Below, piece after piece: positions 56,001 to 64,000 of a stretch of DNA of 64,000 bases; the stretch's first letter is position 1; each line of letters opens with the position of its first letter. Below the pieces are notes generated by a model. The model did no database searches. It saw nothing but the letters and a program-made list of their open reading frames with translations, and was not told where the DNA came from. Location of the stretch: the NCBI GenBank assembly GCA_020638595.1, contig JACKIG010000007.1, forward strand, positions 174,652-238,651, given 5' to 3'. Source of the DNA: Rhodospirillaceae bacterium (lineage in GTDB: Bacteria; Pseudomonadota; Alphaproteobacteria; DSM-16000; Inquilinaceae). Position numbers and translations under genes: made by a program.

Positions 56001-59000
56001 GCTGACGGTGACGTTCGACGCCGGGTCGACGGTGACGGAGTTCTCCGAGCTGGTGTTCGTCACCGCGCCGGAAGACAGCGACGTCGATCTGACCGGCCTG
56101 GTCGTGACCGGCGTGTCGCGCGACACCACCGATCCGACGGTGACGGCGGACCAGAGCGAGGATGCGCAGATCATCGTCGACGCGGTGCTGGACCAGTTCG
56201 GCGATGTCGAGGACTCCGGCCAGCGGGCGGATACGCCGGACGTGGCGTCGGCCATCAATCTGGGGCTCAGCCTGGCGATCGCGGCAACGGACGGGACGAC
56301 CTTCCCGCAGCCGGACGACCCGTCGGCCGGCGGCCCGGATGGGACCGAGACGATCACGGCCACGCTGACGCTGACGGAGGAACTGCCGGCCGGCGTGACG
56401 CTGCAGCTGAATGCCGGTGCCCCCGCCGGGGCGACGCTGACGCAGGATGCGGTCGACCCGACGGTGTGGGTGCTGACGGCGAATTCGGCGGCGGATCTCC
56501 AGGCGGCGGCGGCGCTGGTGGAAGCATCGGTGCCGGCCGGGTTCGAAGGCTCGATCCTGGGCACCATCACCACGGTGGCGGAGGAGAACAACACCCCGGC
56601 CACCGTCCCGGGATCGGACGTTGCGGCCAGCGGTCAGGAAACCGACACCACCGACAACACCCAGACCGACAGTGCCGCGTTCAAGCTGATCATCGGCAAC
56701 GGCATCGTCGACCTGGTGGATCCGACCGATCCGAACGGGCGTCCGCAGTTCGTCGAGGATACGCCCAAGGTGCTTGAGCTGCGGGCGGAGGTGGTGAATG
56801 CCACCGACGAGCTGTCGGAGATCCGCATCGTCGACATCCCCGACAGCTGGGCCTTCGACATCACCCAGCTGGTGCTGGATGTGGGCGCCAACGGCACGGT
56901 GACGTTCGTGCCGGGCTCGGTGGCGGGCACGCAGACGCTGGTGATCACCTTCGATACCGGCACGGTGGACGTGACCAGCTTCACCGGCCAGATCACGGTG
57001 ACGCCGCCGGCCGACACGGATATCGACCTGCAGAACCTGGGCCTTCAGGTCGATGTTCAGGACCAGACGGATGCGACGCTGACGGCGTCGGGCGCGAACC
57101 AGGTCGACCTGGTGGTCGATGCCGAGCTGGACGAGGCCGTGGTCGAGGGTCAGACCTCCATCGAGCTGGCGGAAAGCCTGATCAGCCGGACGGTCGCGCT
57201 GGGCCTGTCCCTGACGCTGGAAGACGCGGGCTTCGGCCAGGCGGTCGTGGACGGCGACGGCGACGGCGACGGATCGGAATCGATCACGAACCTGGCCGTC
57301 AGCGTGGACGATCCGGCAATCGTGCTGAGCCTGCCGACGGATGGCGGCGTCTTCAGCTTCGGCGGCGGCGTCTACACGCTGGTGGGCAGTTCGGCGACCT
57401 TCGACCCGGCCACGGGCCTGATCGAGAATGCCACCCTGGCCGAGCAGCAGCAGATCATCGCCAACCTGCAGGCCACGGTGCCGGCCGGCTATGACGGCGC
57501 CTTCGAGGTGACGGTGACGGCAACGTCCACCGACACGCCGAGCACCGTCGCCGGCGATGTGGAGCCGGATACGACCAACAACAGCGCGACGCGGACCTTC
57601 AGCGTCGTGGTGGAGGTGGAGAACCGGGTCGAGCCGCCCGACGTGACGCTGACGCGCGATGGGCAGCCGCCCTTCTGCTTTGAAGACACGGCGAACGAGC
57701 TGACGTTGCAGGCGGCGGTTGCCGACCCGTCGGACGAGCTGGTGGAAATCCGCATCGAAGGCCTGCCGACCACCGGCTGGACCTTCGACATCACCCAGCT
57801 GATCGCCGATGTGGGCGCCGACGGCACGGTCAGCCTGGTGCCCGCGGGCGGCGGCTTGCAGACGCTGGTGATCACCTTCAATCCGGGGGCGGAGCCCGAG
57901 AGCTTCACCGGGACATTGACCGTCACCCCGCCGGCCGACACCGACGTGGACCTGTCGGGCCTGACCCTGTCGGCGACGTCGCAGGACAAGACGGAACCGA
58001 CCTTGCAGGCGACCGGCACGGGGTCGGCGACGATCGTCGTCGACGCGGTGCTGGACCAGCGGGCACAGGTGGACGGCGACGGCCAGGTGCTGTTGCAGGA
58101 CACGGTCGCACAGGTCGTGGCCCTTGGCCTGACCCTGTCGCTGGAAGACACCGCACGGGCGGAGGGCGAGCCGTTCGCCCAGCCGCTGGATGCGGACGGG
58201 GCCGATACCGACGGGTCGGAATCCATCACCGACCTGATCGTGCGGGTGACGGACCTTGCCATCGAGCTGTCGCTGCCGGTTCCCCCGGCAACGGAGAGCT
58301 TCCCCGGCATCTTCACGCTGGCCGGGGGAACCTTCACCTTCAACAGCCTGACCGGCGAGGGCGTCATCGAGGCGCCGACCCTGGCGGCACAGCAGACGAT
58401 CATCGCCGCGTTGCAGGCCGAGGTGCCGGCCGGCTATGCGGGCAGCTTCGGCATCCAGGTCGTCACGCGCACGGCGGAAGCGAACACGCCGGAAGGCGCC
58501 GTGCCCGCCAGCGGCGAGGAGGTGATCTACAGCAACAACGTCGTCAACGAGACGTTCAACTTCACCATCAAGGTCGAGGGTGATCTTGGGCCGATCGCGC
58601 GCGACGACTATGACCGGGCGATTGTCGGCGGCGACGAGACGACCGGCAACGTGATCACCGGTATCGATCCGGACACCGACCCGCTGGAGCGGATCGTCAC
58701 GAACCCGAACCAGCCCGCCGACGATCCGCAGGACGACGGTATCGCCAAGGATTTCGAGGGCGACGCGCCGGCCATCATCCGGTCGATCTCCCACGACTTC
58801 AACGGCTCGATCGTTACCTGGACGCTGCTGGACGACGGCAGTGATGTGACCGTGGACAATCCGGGTGGCATCATCCTCGACTACAGCTTCGATGCCGCGA
58901 CGCAGTCGCTGACCTTCACCACGGATATCGGCGGCAGCATCTCCATCGTCCTCGACGGCACCAGCGTGCCGGGTCTGGATACGGGCGACTACTCGTATAC

Positions 59001-60825
59001 GGCGCCGGACGTGAATACGAACGAGACGGTGCTTCAGGTGGTCGACTTCAGCTCGCCGCAGCCGTGGGTGGGCGAGACCTCGTGGACCTTCGACAACGGC
59101 ACCGCCGATACCCGCGACGACATCACCTTCACCGCCATCAACCAGGACGGGGGCAGCGCGACGCTGACCTACTATGCGCAGGATGAGGGCGGCATGGGTG
59201 TGAAGAAGGCGGGTGAGCCTGACGGCATCGGCGGAGCGCTGCTGAAGGTCTACAACCAGGAGGCCATCCAGATCGACTTCAATACCGGCGTCACCAGCAT
59301 CCGGTTCGAGCTGGGCGACATGCCGGCCAATGATCCGCGGCAGGTACGCTGGACGGTGACGGGAACGGACGCCAACGGCCAGCCCGTCACCTTCGTCGGC
59401 AACTTCGTCGGCATCGGTACGCCGGAAGATCCGAACAGCTTCGATCCGAGCGAGTACTACATCACCCAGAGTGTGCTTGCGACGACGGAGATCCGCCCTG
59501 CCAGCTATGTGGGTCCCGTGACCATCGACTCCGTCGTGCTGGACTCCCCGGCGGTGTGGGATCCGGCCTTCGCCCTGGGTTCGGAGGCGGCGCAGTCGTC
59601 CTTCGTCATCCATTCGGTCGAGGCCACGCGGGAGATCATCCCGCAGGACAAGATCACCTACACGATCGAGGACCAGGACGGCGATCAGGACAGCGCCGAC
59701 CTGTACATCAACCTGATCGAACCGGGTGCCGACGGGACGACCCGCAGCATTGCCGGGCCGAACACGCGGCTGGCCGAATTCGACCGTGGCATTGTCGCCC
59801 TCGGCGAGAGCCAGCGGGCGCAGTCGGTCGCCGAAGCCAACACCATGGCGGCAGCGGCCGGGGTGATCCTGCTGGGTGCGGAAGCCATGGGCGACCTGAT
59901 CGTCGATGTCCGCACGATCGAGGACCTGGACGGCGACGGGAACGGTGAGCTGATGGTGTCCGCGCCGGCGGGCACGGACGATGCCGAACAGGGCTGGGTC
60001 ATCTTCAGCTCCGACGGCACGACCCAGGTCGATGTGTCCGCCATCGCGACGGGCGGTGCGCCGTCGATCGTCACCGGGACCGATACCGAGCTGCGCCAGG
60101 CCATGGTGCTGGGTGACGTGGACCTGGACGGGGACGCCGACGTCGTCGTCGATGTCGACGTGACGGCCGCCGACCCAGCGTCCCAGACCTTCGGACACGA
60201 GGCCTATATCGTCGCGGGCGCCGGAAGCGACCATGTCTATGCGCTGGACGGCGGGCCGGGCAGCGTGATCGAGGGCACGAGCGCGGGCGACATCCTGATC
60301 GGCGGACTGGACGACGACTCCCTGCTCGGCCGCGAGGGCGATGATGTCCTGTTCGGCGATCCGACGCAGCCGGACAGCACGCTGCTCACGGGCGGCAACG
60401 ACACGCTGAACGGCGGGCCGGGCAACGACATCCTGGTCGGCGGACCCGGGGACGACATCCTGATCGGCGGCAAGGGCAACGACGTGATGGTCTTCAACGC
60501 CGGTGAAGGCGGTATCGATACGATCCTGGCGTTCGATTTCGTCAACGACGCCGACGGGGATACCGATACGCTCGACATCTCCGACCTGTTGAGCGGCATC
60601 GGCGGTATCGACCAGACCAATATCGACGACTATGTGCGCATCGATGTGCAGGACCGCGTGGACATCAACGGAAACACGGTTCAGGACGGCCATGTCGCAG
60701 TGACGACGACGGCCGGCGATTTCTCCAGCGCGACGGAGATCGCCATCATCCAGGACATCGGTGCGGGATATGGCGTCCAGGTCTATGTCGACGAGAACCA
60801 GACGGCAGCGGTGGTGACTGCATAG
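50068..60825 (+). CDS. Giant RTX adhesin, main fragment with tandem modules and RTX C-terminus
   Basis: The listed 3585 codons become true adhesin from about 50240 (MSNSTTNNSVTETFSFNIEI). Modules of about 305 residues repeat, each with an EDT motif, a GWxxD(V/I)xxLN strand, a VTPPxDTDVDL strand, a VDAVLD strand and an AQQEIISLLQA segment. After 58570 come single domains: GPIARDDYDRAIVGGDETTG, FG-GAP-like LDGDGNGELMVSAP and VDLDGDADVVVDV, then RTX calcium repeats (GGNDTLNGGPGNDILVGGPG, about 60265-60495), and a type I secretion C-terminus. No export signal at the N-terminus is expected. No type I ABC exporter genes are in the window. Likely a calcium-stiffened surface adhesin or biofilm protein. 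Confidence 0.9.
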   Translation: MSSGTPTWAAPSIRPPVRSPAPAWRRCRGRVPAASHRQATTATASRFPSPDDVGGPAMSNSTTNNSVTETFSFNIEIGDDVADPSISLTRDGEPPFIFEDTKGPLLLEADVGDLSDELTSVSVSGFTPGWDIDLAALNTALTGVGTATFDGTTLTITFTTPVQSFSQEILLTPPVDTDVDLSDLTLTASARDISTPSLTAVGSGNVDVILDAVLDEQAQVAGGSQTVDASVSAQVVELGLSLSLESAPYGQPLGADSDGSESIATLIARPSDPAITLSLSGTPTLGGTFDPVTGEITAPDLAAQQEIISLLQAEIPAGYAGTFAVQIVTETREANTLPDVVPASGEERILDNNVVLETFNFTIDVGSVVRPPDVALTLGGDDPVVKEDTTTGLTLASTVDDPASDVLTEITVSGFTAGWVIDVAALNNAMALAGVPATATFAGGVLTITFDAGSTETDFSQVILVTPPAETDVDLSGLVLSSTARDTLDATLTATGTGESTIIVDAVLDAEATVEQTTGIVVPLSDTEQTVDLNLSLDLTAAPFGQPGAATSDFDPTLPVGDAPPATEFITTLSATVVGGSGVTLTLPASVATFNAVTGVFELNSNPSATFDPATGLITGATFTEQQTIVGALQAVVPAGFDDEFTVRIGTVTEDVTTGDIEVDPLDNTQTLDFDFTVVVQEGPKVGFGPEGGAIVKEDTRTGVELRAEVDDPSSDALVSVQVSGFTAGWTVDVAALNVALAGAGIPATATYNAVTGTLTVTFDAGSTETEFSQLVFVTAPEDSDVDLTGLVVTGVSRDIASGVTVDQSEDAQIIVDAVLDQFGDVEDSGRRADTPDVASAINLGLSLTIAATDGTTFPQPDDPSAGGPDGTETITATLTLTEELPAGVTLQLNAGAPAGATLTQDAVDPTVWVLTANSAADLQAAAALVEASVPAGFEGSILGTITTVAEENNTPATVPGSDVAASGQETDTTDNTQTDSAAFKLIIGDVTVDLVDPTDPNGRPQFVEDTAKVLELRAEVGNATDELSEIRIVDIPDAWAAGFDISQLLASVGADGTAVFVAGSVAGTQTLVITFDTTALDLTSFTGEITITPPADTDIDLQNLVLQADVQDQTDATLTASGTNQVDLVVDAELDEAAVESEGSIELAESLVDRTVALNLSLDMEDAGFGQAVVDGDGDGDGSEAVRTLVVSVDDPAITLSLSGTPTLGGTFDPVTGEITAPSLAAQQEIVSLLQATVPGGYDGAFEVSVTATSTDTPSTVAGDVEPDATNNTATRTFSVVVEVGNEVEPPDVTLTRDGQPPFVFEDTANELTLEAAVQDASDELVEIRIDGLPTTGWTFDISQLATALGADGTVSLVPDGGGTQSLVITFNAGAEPESFTGTLVVTPPADTDVDLSGLTLSATSQDKTEPTLQATGTGSATIVVDAVLDQRAQVDGDSQVLDATAATQILALDLSLSMDDTARAEGEPFAQPLDADGADIDGSESISVLIARTTDPLVTLSLSGAPTLGGTFDPLTGEITAPSLAAQQEVISLLQAELPAGYVGTFAVQIVTRTQEANTPEGTVPASGDEVVYSNNVVNETFNFTIDVQTRVLPPDVDLSLGGDKPVVKEDTTTALTLTASVDDAVSDLLTTVVVDGFTPGWQIDIVALNAALGAAGVAGFDGTTLTITFNAGFEPTSFSETVLVTPPAETDVDLTDLTLSATARDVFDATLTATGTGASTVIVDAVLDAEATVEQTTGVVVPLSDTEQTVDLNLSLDLTAAPFGQPGAATSDFDPTLPVGDAPPATEFITTLSATVVGGLGVTLTLPASVATFNAVTGVFELNSNPSATFDPATGLITGATFTEQQTIVGALQAVVPAGFDDEFTVRIGTVTEDVTTGDIEVDPLDNTQTLDFDFTVVVQAGPKVGFGPEGGAIVKEDTRTGVELRAEVDDPTTDALVSVSVEGFTAGWTVDVAALNVALAGAGIPATASFVGGTLTVTFDAGSTVTEFSELVFVTAPEDSDVDLTGLVVTGVSRDTTDPTVTADQSEDAQIIVDAVLDQFGDVEDSGQRADTPDVASAINLGLSLAIAATDGTTFPQPDDPSAGGPDGTETITATLTLTEELPAGVTLQLNAGAPAGATLTQDAVDPTVWVLTANSAADLQAAAALVEASVPAGFEGSILGTITTVAEENNTPATVPGSDVAASGQETDTTDNTQTDSAAFKLIIGNGIVDLVDPTDPNGRPQFVEDTPKVLELRAEVVNATDELSEIRIVDIPDSWAFDITQLVLDVGANGTVTFVPGSVAGTQTLVITFDTGTVDVTSFTGQITVTPPADTDIDLQNLGLQVDVQDQTDATLTASGANQVDLVVDAELDEAVVEGQTSIELAESLISRTVALGLSLTLEDAGFGQAVVDGDGDGDGSESITNLAVSVDDPAIVLSLPTDGGVFSFGGGVYTLVGSSATFDPATGLIENATLAEQQQIIANLQATVPAGYDGAFEVTVTATSTDTPSTVAGDVEPDTTNNSATRTFSVVVEVENRVEPPDVTLTRDGQPPFCFEDTANELTLQAAVADPSDELVEIRIEGLPTTGWTFDITQLIADVGADGTVSLVPAGGGLQTLVITFNPGAEPESFTGTLTVTPPADTDVDLSGLTLSATSQDKTEPTLQATGTGSATIVVDAVLDQRAQVDGDGQVLLQDTVAQVVALGLTLSLEDTARAEGEPFAQPLDADGADTDGSESITDLIVRVTDLAIELSLPVPPATESFPGIFTLAGGTFTFNSLTGEGVIEAPTLAAQQTIIAALQAEVPAGYAGSFGIQVVTRTAEANTPEGAVPASGEEVIYSNNVVNETFNFTIKVEGDLGPIARDDYDRAIVGGDETTGNVITGIDPDTDPLERIVTNPNQPADDPQDDGIAKDFEGDAPAIIRSISHDFNGSIVTWTLLDDGSDVTVDNPGGIILDYSFDAATQSLTFTTDIGGSISIVLDGTSVPGLDTGDYSYTAPDVNTNETVLQVVDFSSPQPWVGETSWTFDNGTADTRDDITFTAINQDGGSATLTYYAQDEGGMGVKKAGEPDGIGGALLKVYNQEAIQIDFNTGVTSIRFELGDMPANDPRQVRWTVTGTDANGQPVTFVGNFVGIGTPEDPNSFDPSEYYITQSVLATTEIRPASYVGPVTIDSVVLDSPAVWDPAFALGSEAAQSSFVIHSVEATREIIPQDKITYTIEDQDGDQDSADLYINLIEPGADGTTRSIAGPNTRLAEFDRGIVALGESQRAQSVAEANTMAAAAGVILLGAEAMGDLIVDVRTIEDLDGDGNGELMVSAPAGTDDAEQGWVIFSSDGTTQVDVSAIATGGAPSIVTGTDTELRQAMVLGDVDLDGDADVVVDVDVTAADPASQTFGHEAYIVAGAGSDHVYALDGGPGSVIEGTSAGDILIGGLDDDSLLGREGDDVLFGDPTQPDSTLLTGGNDTLNGGPGNDILVGGPGDDILIGGKGNDVMVFNAGEGGIDTILAFDFVNDADGDTDTLDISDLLSGIGGIDQTNIDDYVRIDVQDRVDINGNTVQDGHVAVTTTAGDFSSATEIAIIQDIGAGYGVQVYVDENQTAAVVTA
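50340..58570 (+). repeat. Higher-order tandem repeat in the adhesin gene
   Basis: EDT motifs occur near 50358, 51220, 52156, 53088, 53985, 54895, 55820, 56752 and 57675, a spacing of about 860-940 bp. Four module types (FEDT; VKEDTTT; VKEDTRTGV; FVEDT) recur in the same order, giving a super-repeat of about 3.66 kb: 51601 aligns with 55267 (offset 3666) and 52501 with 56164 (offset 3663). The third and fourth module copies are almost identical at DNA level, which points to recent duplication or gene conversion. Confidence 0.9.
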
Positions 60826-60840
60826 TCCGCCAGCGCTACC

Positions 60841-60893
60841 GACAGCGCCGGGGGCTGACGGAGGGGGGCCCCCCCTTCGTCAGCCCCGCTGTC
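60841..60893 (+). terminator. Large hairpin after the adhesin gene
   Basis: Outer arms GACAGCG/CGCTGTC, then GGGGCTGACG facing CGTCAGCCCC and a G-run facing a C-run, form a long stem of over 20 pairs. It begins 15 bp after the stop codon. No long T tract follows, but the position and strength fit a terminator. Confidence 0.65.
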
Positions 60894-60910
60894 GTTCGGG
60901 ACCCTGCGCC

Positions 60911-61018
60911 TTAGCTGCCGCGCCTGCGCCCCTGGCCCCAGGTCCGGTTCAGTCGGGCATGCCTGCCCGTCATCGGCCGGACCGGCGCGGCCTTCCGGCT
61001 GGTCTTGACCCGTAGCAT
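60911..61018 (-). CDS. Possible small basic protein
   Basis: A 35-residue frame starting at 61018 (MLRVKTSRKAAPVRPM...) with GCGGAGGCGAGTG directly upstream, a good ribosome site. The product is very basic (many Arg/Lys). It lies in the 332-bp gap between the adhesin and sbcC. No family recognised; it may be chance. Confidence 0.3.
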   Translation of the reverse strand: MLRVKTSRKAAPVRPMTGRHARLNRTWGQGRRRGS

Positions 61019-61157
61019 CACTCGCCTCCGCTCGATCGGCGCGTGCCGTGCTGACGCGGGCGTTGGCGCCGCGACGGGGCGGCACGCGCGCAGGCCACGC
61101 CTTGTTATTTGGGGTCGGCCGGCAGGCGGCACCACGGCAAGCGCGATGCCGGGGGCA

Positions 61158-64000
61158 TCAGCTGCGGATCACCGAAACCGTGCTGCTGCCCGGGGCGGTG
61201 CGCTGCACGCGCACCTGCACCGAGATCCTCTCCATGATGGCCTCGATATGCGAGATGATGCCGACGCGCCGGCCGGTGGCCTGCAACGCTTCCAGGGCGG
61301 AAACGGCGATCTCCAGGCTGTCGGCGTCCAGCGCGCCGAAGCCCTCGTCGATGAACAGGCAATCGGCCAAGGCGTCGCCGGAGGTGATGTTGGCCAGCGC
61401 CAGCGCCAATGCCAGGGATGCCAGGAAGGTTTCCCCGCCTGACAGGCTGGCGATACTGCGCATTTCGTCGCCCATGTCCTGGTCGACGACCTGCAGGTCC
61501 ACATCCGCGCCCGCGGTGCGCTGAAGCCGGTATCGCGGCGCCAGGCGGACCAGATGCCGATTGGCCAGCGCCAGCAGACGGTCCAGCGTCAGGCTCTGGG
61601 CAATGCGGCGGAAGGTCGAACCGTCCGCCGATCCGATCAGGTCGTCGATGGCGAACCAGGTCCGCGCCCGGGCGCGGCGGTCGGCGGCCTCCCGCTCGGC
61701 CGCGGCCCGTCGGCGACGCCGGTCGTCGTCCTGGGCCAGCCGTCCGGCCAGGTCCGCCGATCGCCGGCGGCACTGGTCCAGCTCTGCGACCGTTTCGGCC
61801 AGGGCGCTTGCCAGTGCGTCCGACGCGCGCTCAGGGCGGTGGACGATGTGACCGGCCAGGACCGCCCGGCGCTCCGCCAGGACGGTGCCGGTGCGTGCGA
61901 CCTCCGCAGCAAGCGCGTCGAGCCGCGCCTGGGTCGCTTCCACCCATGCCTCCCCCAGCGCGATTGCGGCTTCCGCCTCTTCGGCGGTGAAGGATACCCT
62001 GGCCAGCTGGCGGTCACGCTCGGCGTTCGCCTCGGCCAGGTCCCGTTCGGACGCGTCCAGACGGTGGCGCCGCTCCTCCAGCAGCGCGCCCAGGCGGCCC
62101 GCGGTGGCCGCGGCGTCGGCGGCCGCCTGCCGGGCCGCTTCCATCGCCTTGCGGTCGGCCGCCAATGCCGATTGCAGCGCGGCACGCACCGTGGCGGTCG
62201 GCCGCCCCTGCAAAAGGGCCGCCCGCTGGTGGTTGAAGCCGGCGACATCGCCCTCCAGCGTTTCAAGCCTTGACCGCTTGGCGTCGGCATCGGCCCGGGC
62301 GAGCTGGGCTGCCGTGCGCAGTCCGCCCATGGTGACGGACAGGCGTGTCAGGGCCTCCGCTTCGCCCTGCCGGCGGCCGTAGTGATCCCGCCAGGCCCGG
62401 GCGGTCTCCCCGCAGCAGTCCTTCAGCGCGCCGGCGTCCTGCGCCAGCAACTGGTCCCACCCCTCGATCGACGACAGCATCCGCCGCAGGCCGGCCGCAA
62501 GCCGGGCCTCTGCGGCCTCGCATTCGCGCGCCCGCGCTTCGACCGTCGCCAGCTCGACCCCGATGCGGTGCAGGCGCTGTGTCGCCTCGGTCAGCGCCCG
62601 CTGGCGTGTGCGGCGCGCGTCCTCCAGCTGCGCCAATGCCCGCGATCGCCGGTCCCGTTCGGCCGCTGCCTGGGTCGACCGGGCGATGGCGGCATCCGCC
62701 TCGGCCAGCGCCGCATCGATGTGCCGGCACAGGCCGTCCAGCGGGGCGGTATCGCCGGGTTGCGACGGGATGCGCCCCGCAGCCACCAGGGACTGACCGT
62801 CCTGGGCCGTTTGCCAGGCCCGTTGCCAATCGCCGCGGGCGCTCTCCAGGTCGTGGATCGTCACGGTCCGCTGGGTGCGTGCGGTGCCGATCGCCGCTTC
62901 GGCAAGCAAGATCCGTTCGCGGACCTCCGCCGCCCTGGCGACAAGGTCGGCCAGTCCGCACCGCAGGGTTTCCGCCTGGGCGTCGGCAGGACCCGCCGGA
63001 CCGGACGGAAGGTCATGGGCCTCGCCCAGGGGATGCTCGGACGCACCGCAGACGGGGCAGGGTTGCCCGGGGATCAGGACGGTGCGCAGCCGTGCTGCTG
63101 CGTCGCTGTCCGTTGCGGTTGCCAGGTCCGCGGCACGCTGCGCCCGGGCCAGCGCCGCTTCGGCCTCTTCGATCGCCGGGGCAAGCGCATCGGCCGACCT
63201 GCGGTCTTCGGCGATGGACCGATGGGCGGCGTCGATCGCCGACTCCACTGCGGCCAGACGGCCTGACTGGGTCTCGATCTGGCGGGCGGCCTCCGACATG
63301 CGGGTGACGGCCTGGCGAAGCCGCATCAGTCCGTCGCGATGGGCCATCAGCCGGGGCATGTCGGCGGCTGCGGGATCGACGTCCGGTGCCGCGGGATGCG
63401 TGTGCAGGTCCGCCGATTGGCGGTCGATCTCCGCCAACGCATCGCGGTCCGTATCCGCGACGGCGGCAAGAGCCTCGGCCTCCCGGCGCAGGGTCCGGAC
63501 CCGCTCGCCGGCCTCGCGGGCGGTGGTCCGCGCCTCGGCCAGGGCATCGATGTCCTGCGAGACGTGGTCGACGTCTTCCGCCAAGGCGCGGTCGCCGGCA
63601 TGCTCCTCCAGCCAGCGGTCCAGCGCTTGCAAGCGCTCACCGGCGCCCCCGTGTTCGCCGGAAACCGCAGCCAGGTCGGCGTCCGCTTGGGCGGCCGCGC
63701 GTTCGGCCCTGTCCAGCGCATCCCTTGCCGCGTCCAGATGGGCGGACTCGCCGGAAATGCGCGCATCCAGGTCCGCCGCCGCGGCCAGGTCGGGCTCGGC
63801 CGCGATGCAGGCCTGCTCCGCCGCGTCCGCCCGGCGAACCTTGTCGGCAAGGTCGTCTGCGAGGGTTTCGACCGTGGCGTGCGCCTTGGCCAGGTTGTCT
63901 GCCGCGTCGGTGACGGCGGCCTTCAGTTCGGCCGTCCGTTCAGCGTGGCGTCTGGCCGATTGGAACAACGGCGCCAGGGGCAGGGCCTGCCGGGCGCGTG
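61158..64000 (-). CDS. sbcC: SbcC-like nuclease ATPase, 5' end cut by window
   Basis: The frame is open to the right edge. The C-terminus has the ABC signature LSGGETFLASLALALALANI, Walker B CLFIDEGFGALD and VGIISHIEAIMERI. A zinc hook CPVCG lies near 63047-63061 in the middle of two long coiled-coil arms rich in Ala, Arg, Glu and Gln. This is the SMC-like layout of SbcC, which with SbcD cuts hairpin and palindromic DNA. The N-terminal Walker A is outside the window; sbcD is expected upstream, also outside. Confidence 0.93.
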   Translation of the reverse strand, partial: RARQALPLAPLFQSARRHAERTAELKAAVTDAADNLAKAHATVETLADDLADKVRRADAAEQACIAAEPDLAAAADLDARISGESAHLDAARDALDRAERAAAQADADLAAVSGEHGGAGERLQALDRWLEEHAGDRALAEDVDHVSQDIDALAEARTTAREAGERVRTLRREAEALAAVADTDRDALAEIDRQSADLHTHPAAPDVDPAAADMPRLMAHRDGLMRLRQAVTRMSEAARQIETQSGRLAAVESAIDAAHRSIAEDRRSADALAPAIEEAEAALARAQRAADLATATDSDAAARLRTVLIPGQPCPVCGASEHPLGEAHDLPSGPAGPADAQAETLRCGLADLVARAAEVRERILLAEAAIGTARTQRTVTIHDLESARGDWQRAWQTAQDGQSLVAAGRIPSQPGDTAPLDGLCRHIDAALAEADAAIARSTQAAAERDRRSRALAQLEDARRTRQRALTEATQRLHRIGVELATVEARARECEAAEARLAAGLRRMLSSIEGWDQLLAQDAGALKDCCGETARAWRDHYGRRQGEAEALTRLSVTMGGLRTAAQLARADADAKRSRLETLEGDVAGFNHQRAALLQGRPTATVRAALQSALAADRKAMEAARQAAADAAATAGRLGALLEERRHRLDASERDLAEANAERDRQLARVSFTAEEAEAAIALGEAWVEATQARLDALAAEVARTGTVLAERRAVLAGHIVHRPERASDALASALAETVAELDQCRRRSADLAGRLAQDDDRRRRRAAAEREAADRRARARTWFAIDDLIGSADGSTFRRIAQSLTLDRLLALANRHLVRLAPRYRLQRTAGADVDLQVVDQDMGDEMRSIASLSGGETFLASLALALALANITSGDALADCLFIDEGFGALDADSLEIAVSALEALQATGRRVGIISHIEAIMERISVQVRVQRTAPGSSTVSVIRS

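Noticed and set aside
50340..58570. CRISPR-like or non-coding tandem repeats
   Set aside because: The period is about 900 bp, in frame, and each unit encodes the same beta-rich module; there are no short repeats with unique spacers anywhere in the window.
50212..60693. An open frame of 3,493 codons on the strand opposite the adhesin
   Set aside because: It mirrors the adhesin exactly. Repeated Asp/Thr/Val/Ala codons in GC-rich DNA give no stops in this antisense frame, and the product is a monotonous His/Arg/Val/Asp-rich protein without domains or a ribosome site.

Overview
The window is a GC-rich chromosomal segment of an alphaproteobacterium, most likely a Rhodospirillales-type organism. 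Evidence is the strong GC bias, a TipF-like flagellar protein, a BadH-like dehydrogenase, an alphaproteobacterial elongator tRNA-Met, TRAP transport and the fba-thiE/tkt-gap gene order. No species can be named from the sequence alone.

Layout. 1-5.7 kb (minus strand): a cobalt-type nitrile hydratase operon (CobW-family GTPase, DUF1097 membrane protein, beta subunit, alpha subunit, accessory protein, HupE-like metal permease), then SixA and a cut short-chain dehydrogenase. It is preceded by a near-consensus sigma-54 promoter with a possible enhancer, which suggests expression under nitrogen control. 5.7-10.4 kb: MarR regulator and thiolase; an hsp20 gene with an RpoH-like promoter and a ROSE-like thermometer leader; PaaY-like protein and BadH-like dehydrogenase. 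10.8-15.3 kb: pyrD, TipF-like protein, HAD hydrolase, enolase-superfamily enzyme. 15.3-19 kb: palindromic repeats, a HicB-like antitoxin with a large operator palindrome, then a 2.6-kb IS1-family element with 16-bp inverted repeats, an 8-bp target duplication and two passenger genes (an AT-rich AAA+ ATPase and a small KGG protein). It lies just upstream of the tRNA-Met promoter.

19-26.2 kb (minus strand): TRAP transporter, three-subunit amino-acid/opine-type dehydrogenase and RidA, with a divergent LysR regulator; this reads as one uptake-and-oxidation pathway. 26.6-32.6 kb: beta-carbonic anhydrase, photolyase, pyruvate-kinase-like protein, KatE catalase. 32.8-40 kb: lipoprotein, ThiE-like protein (probable CTG start), class I aldolase, dehydratase, GAPDH with a clear terminator, and transketolase; no pgk is present. 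40-46.2 kb: truncated YceI, FkbM methyltransferase, then a pterin/flavin-like cluster (RibD-type reductase, methyltransferase, glycosyltransferase, PTPS homologue, medium-chain dehydrogenase) and a short ParB-fold protein.

46.6-60.8 kb: one giant RTX adhesin gene (about 14.2 kb) made of ~305-residue modules in a higher-order four-module repeat of about 3.66 kb. The first part is broken by many single-base indels between 48.0 and 50.3 kb. The window ends inside sbcC. The strongest candidates for new biology are the ATPase-carrying IS1-family element, the pterin-like cluster, the sigma-54-controlled nitrile hydratase operon and the super-repeat adhesin.
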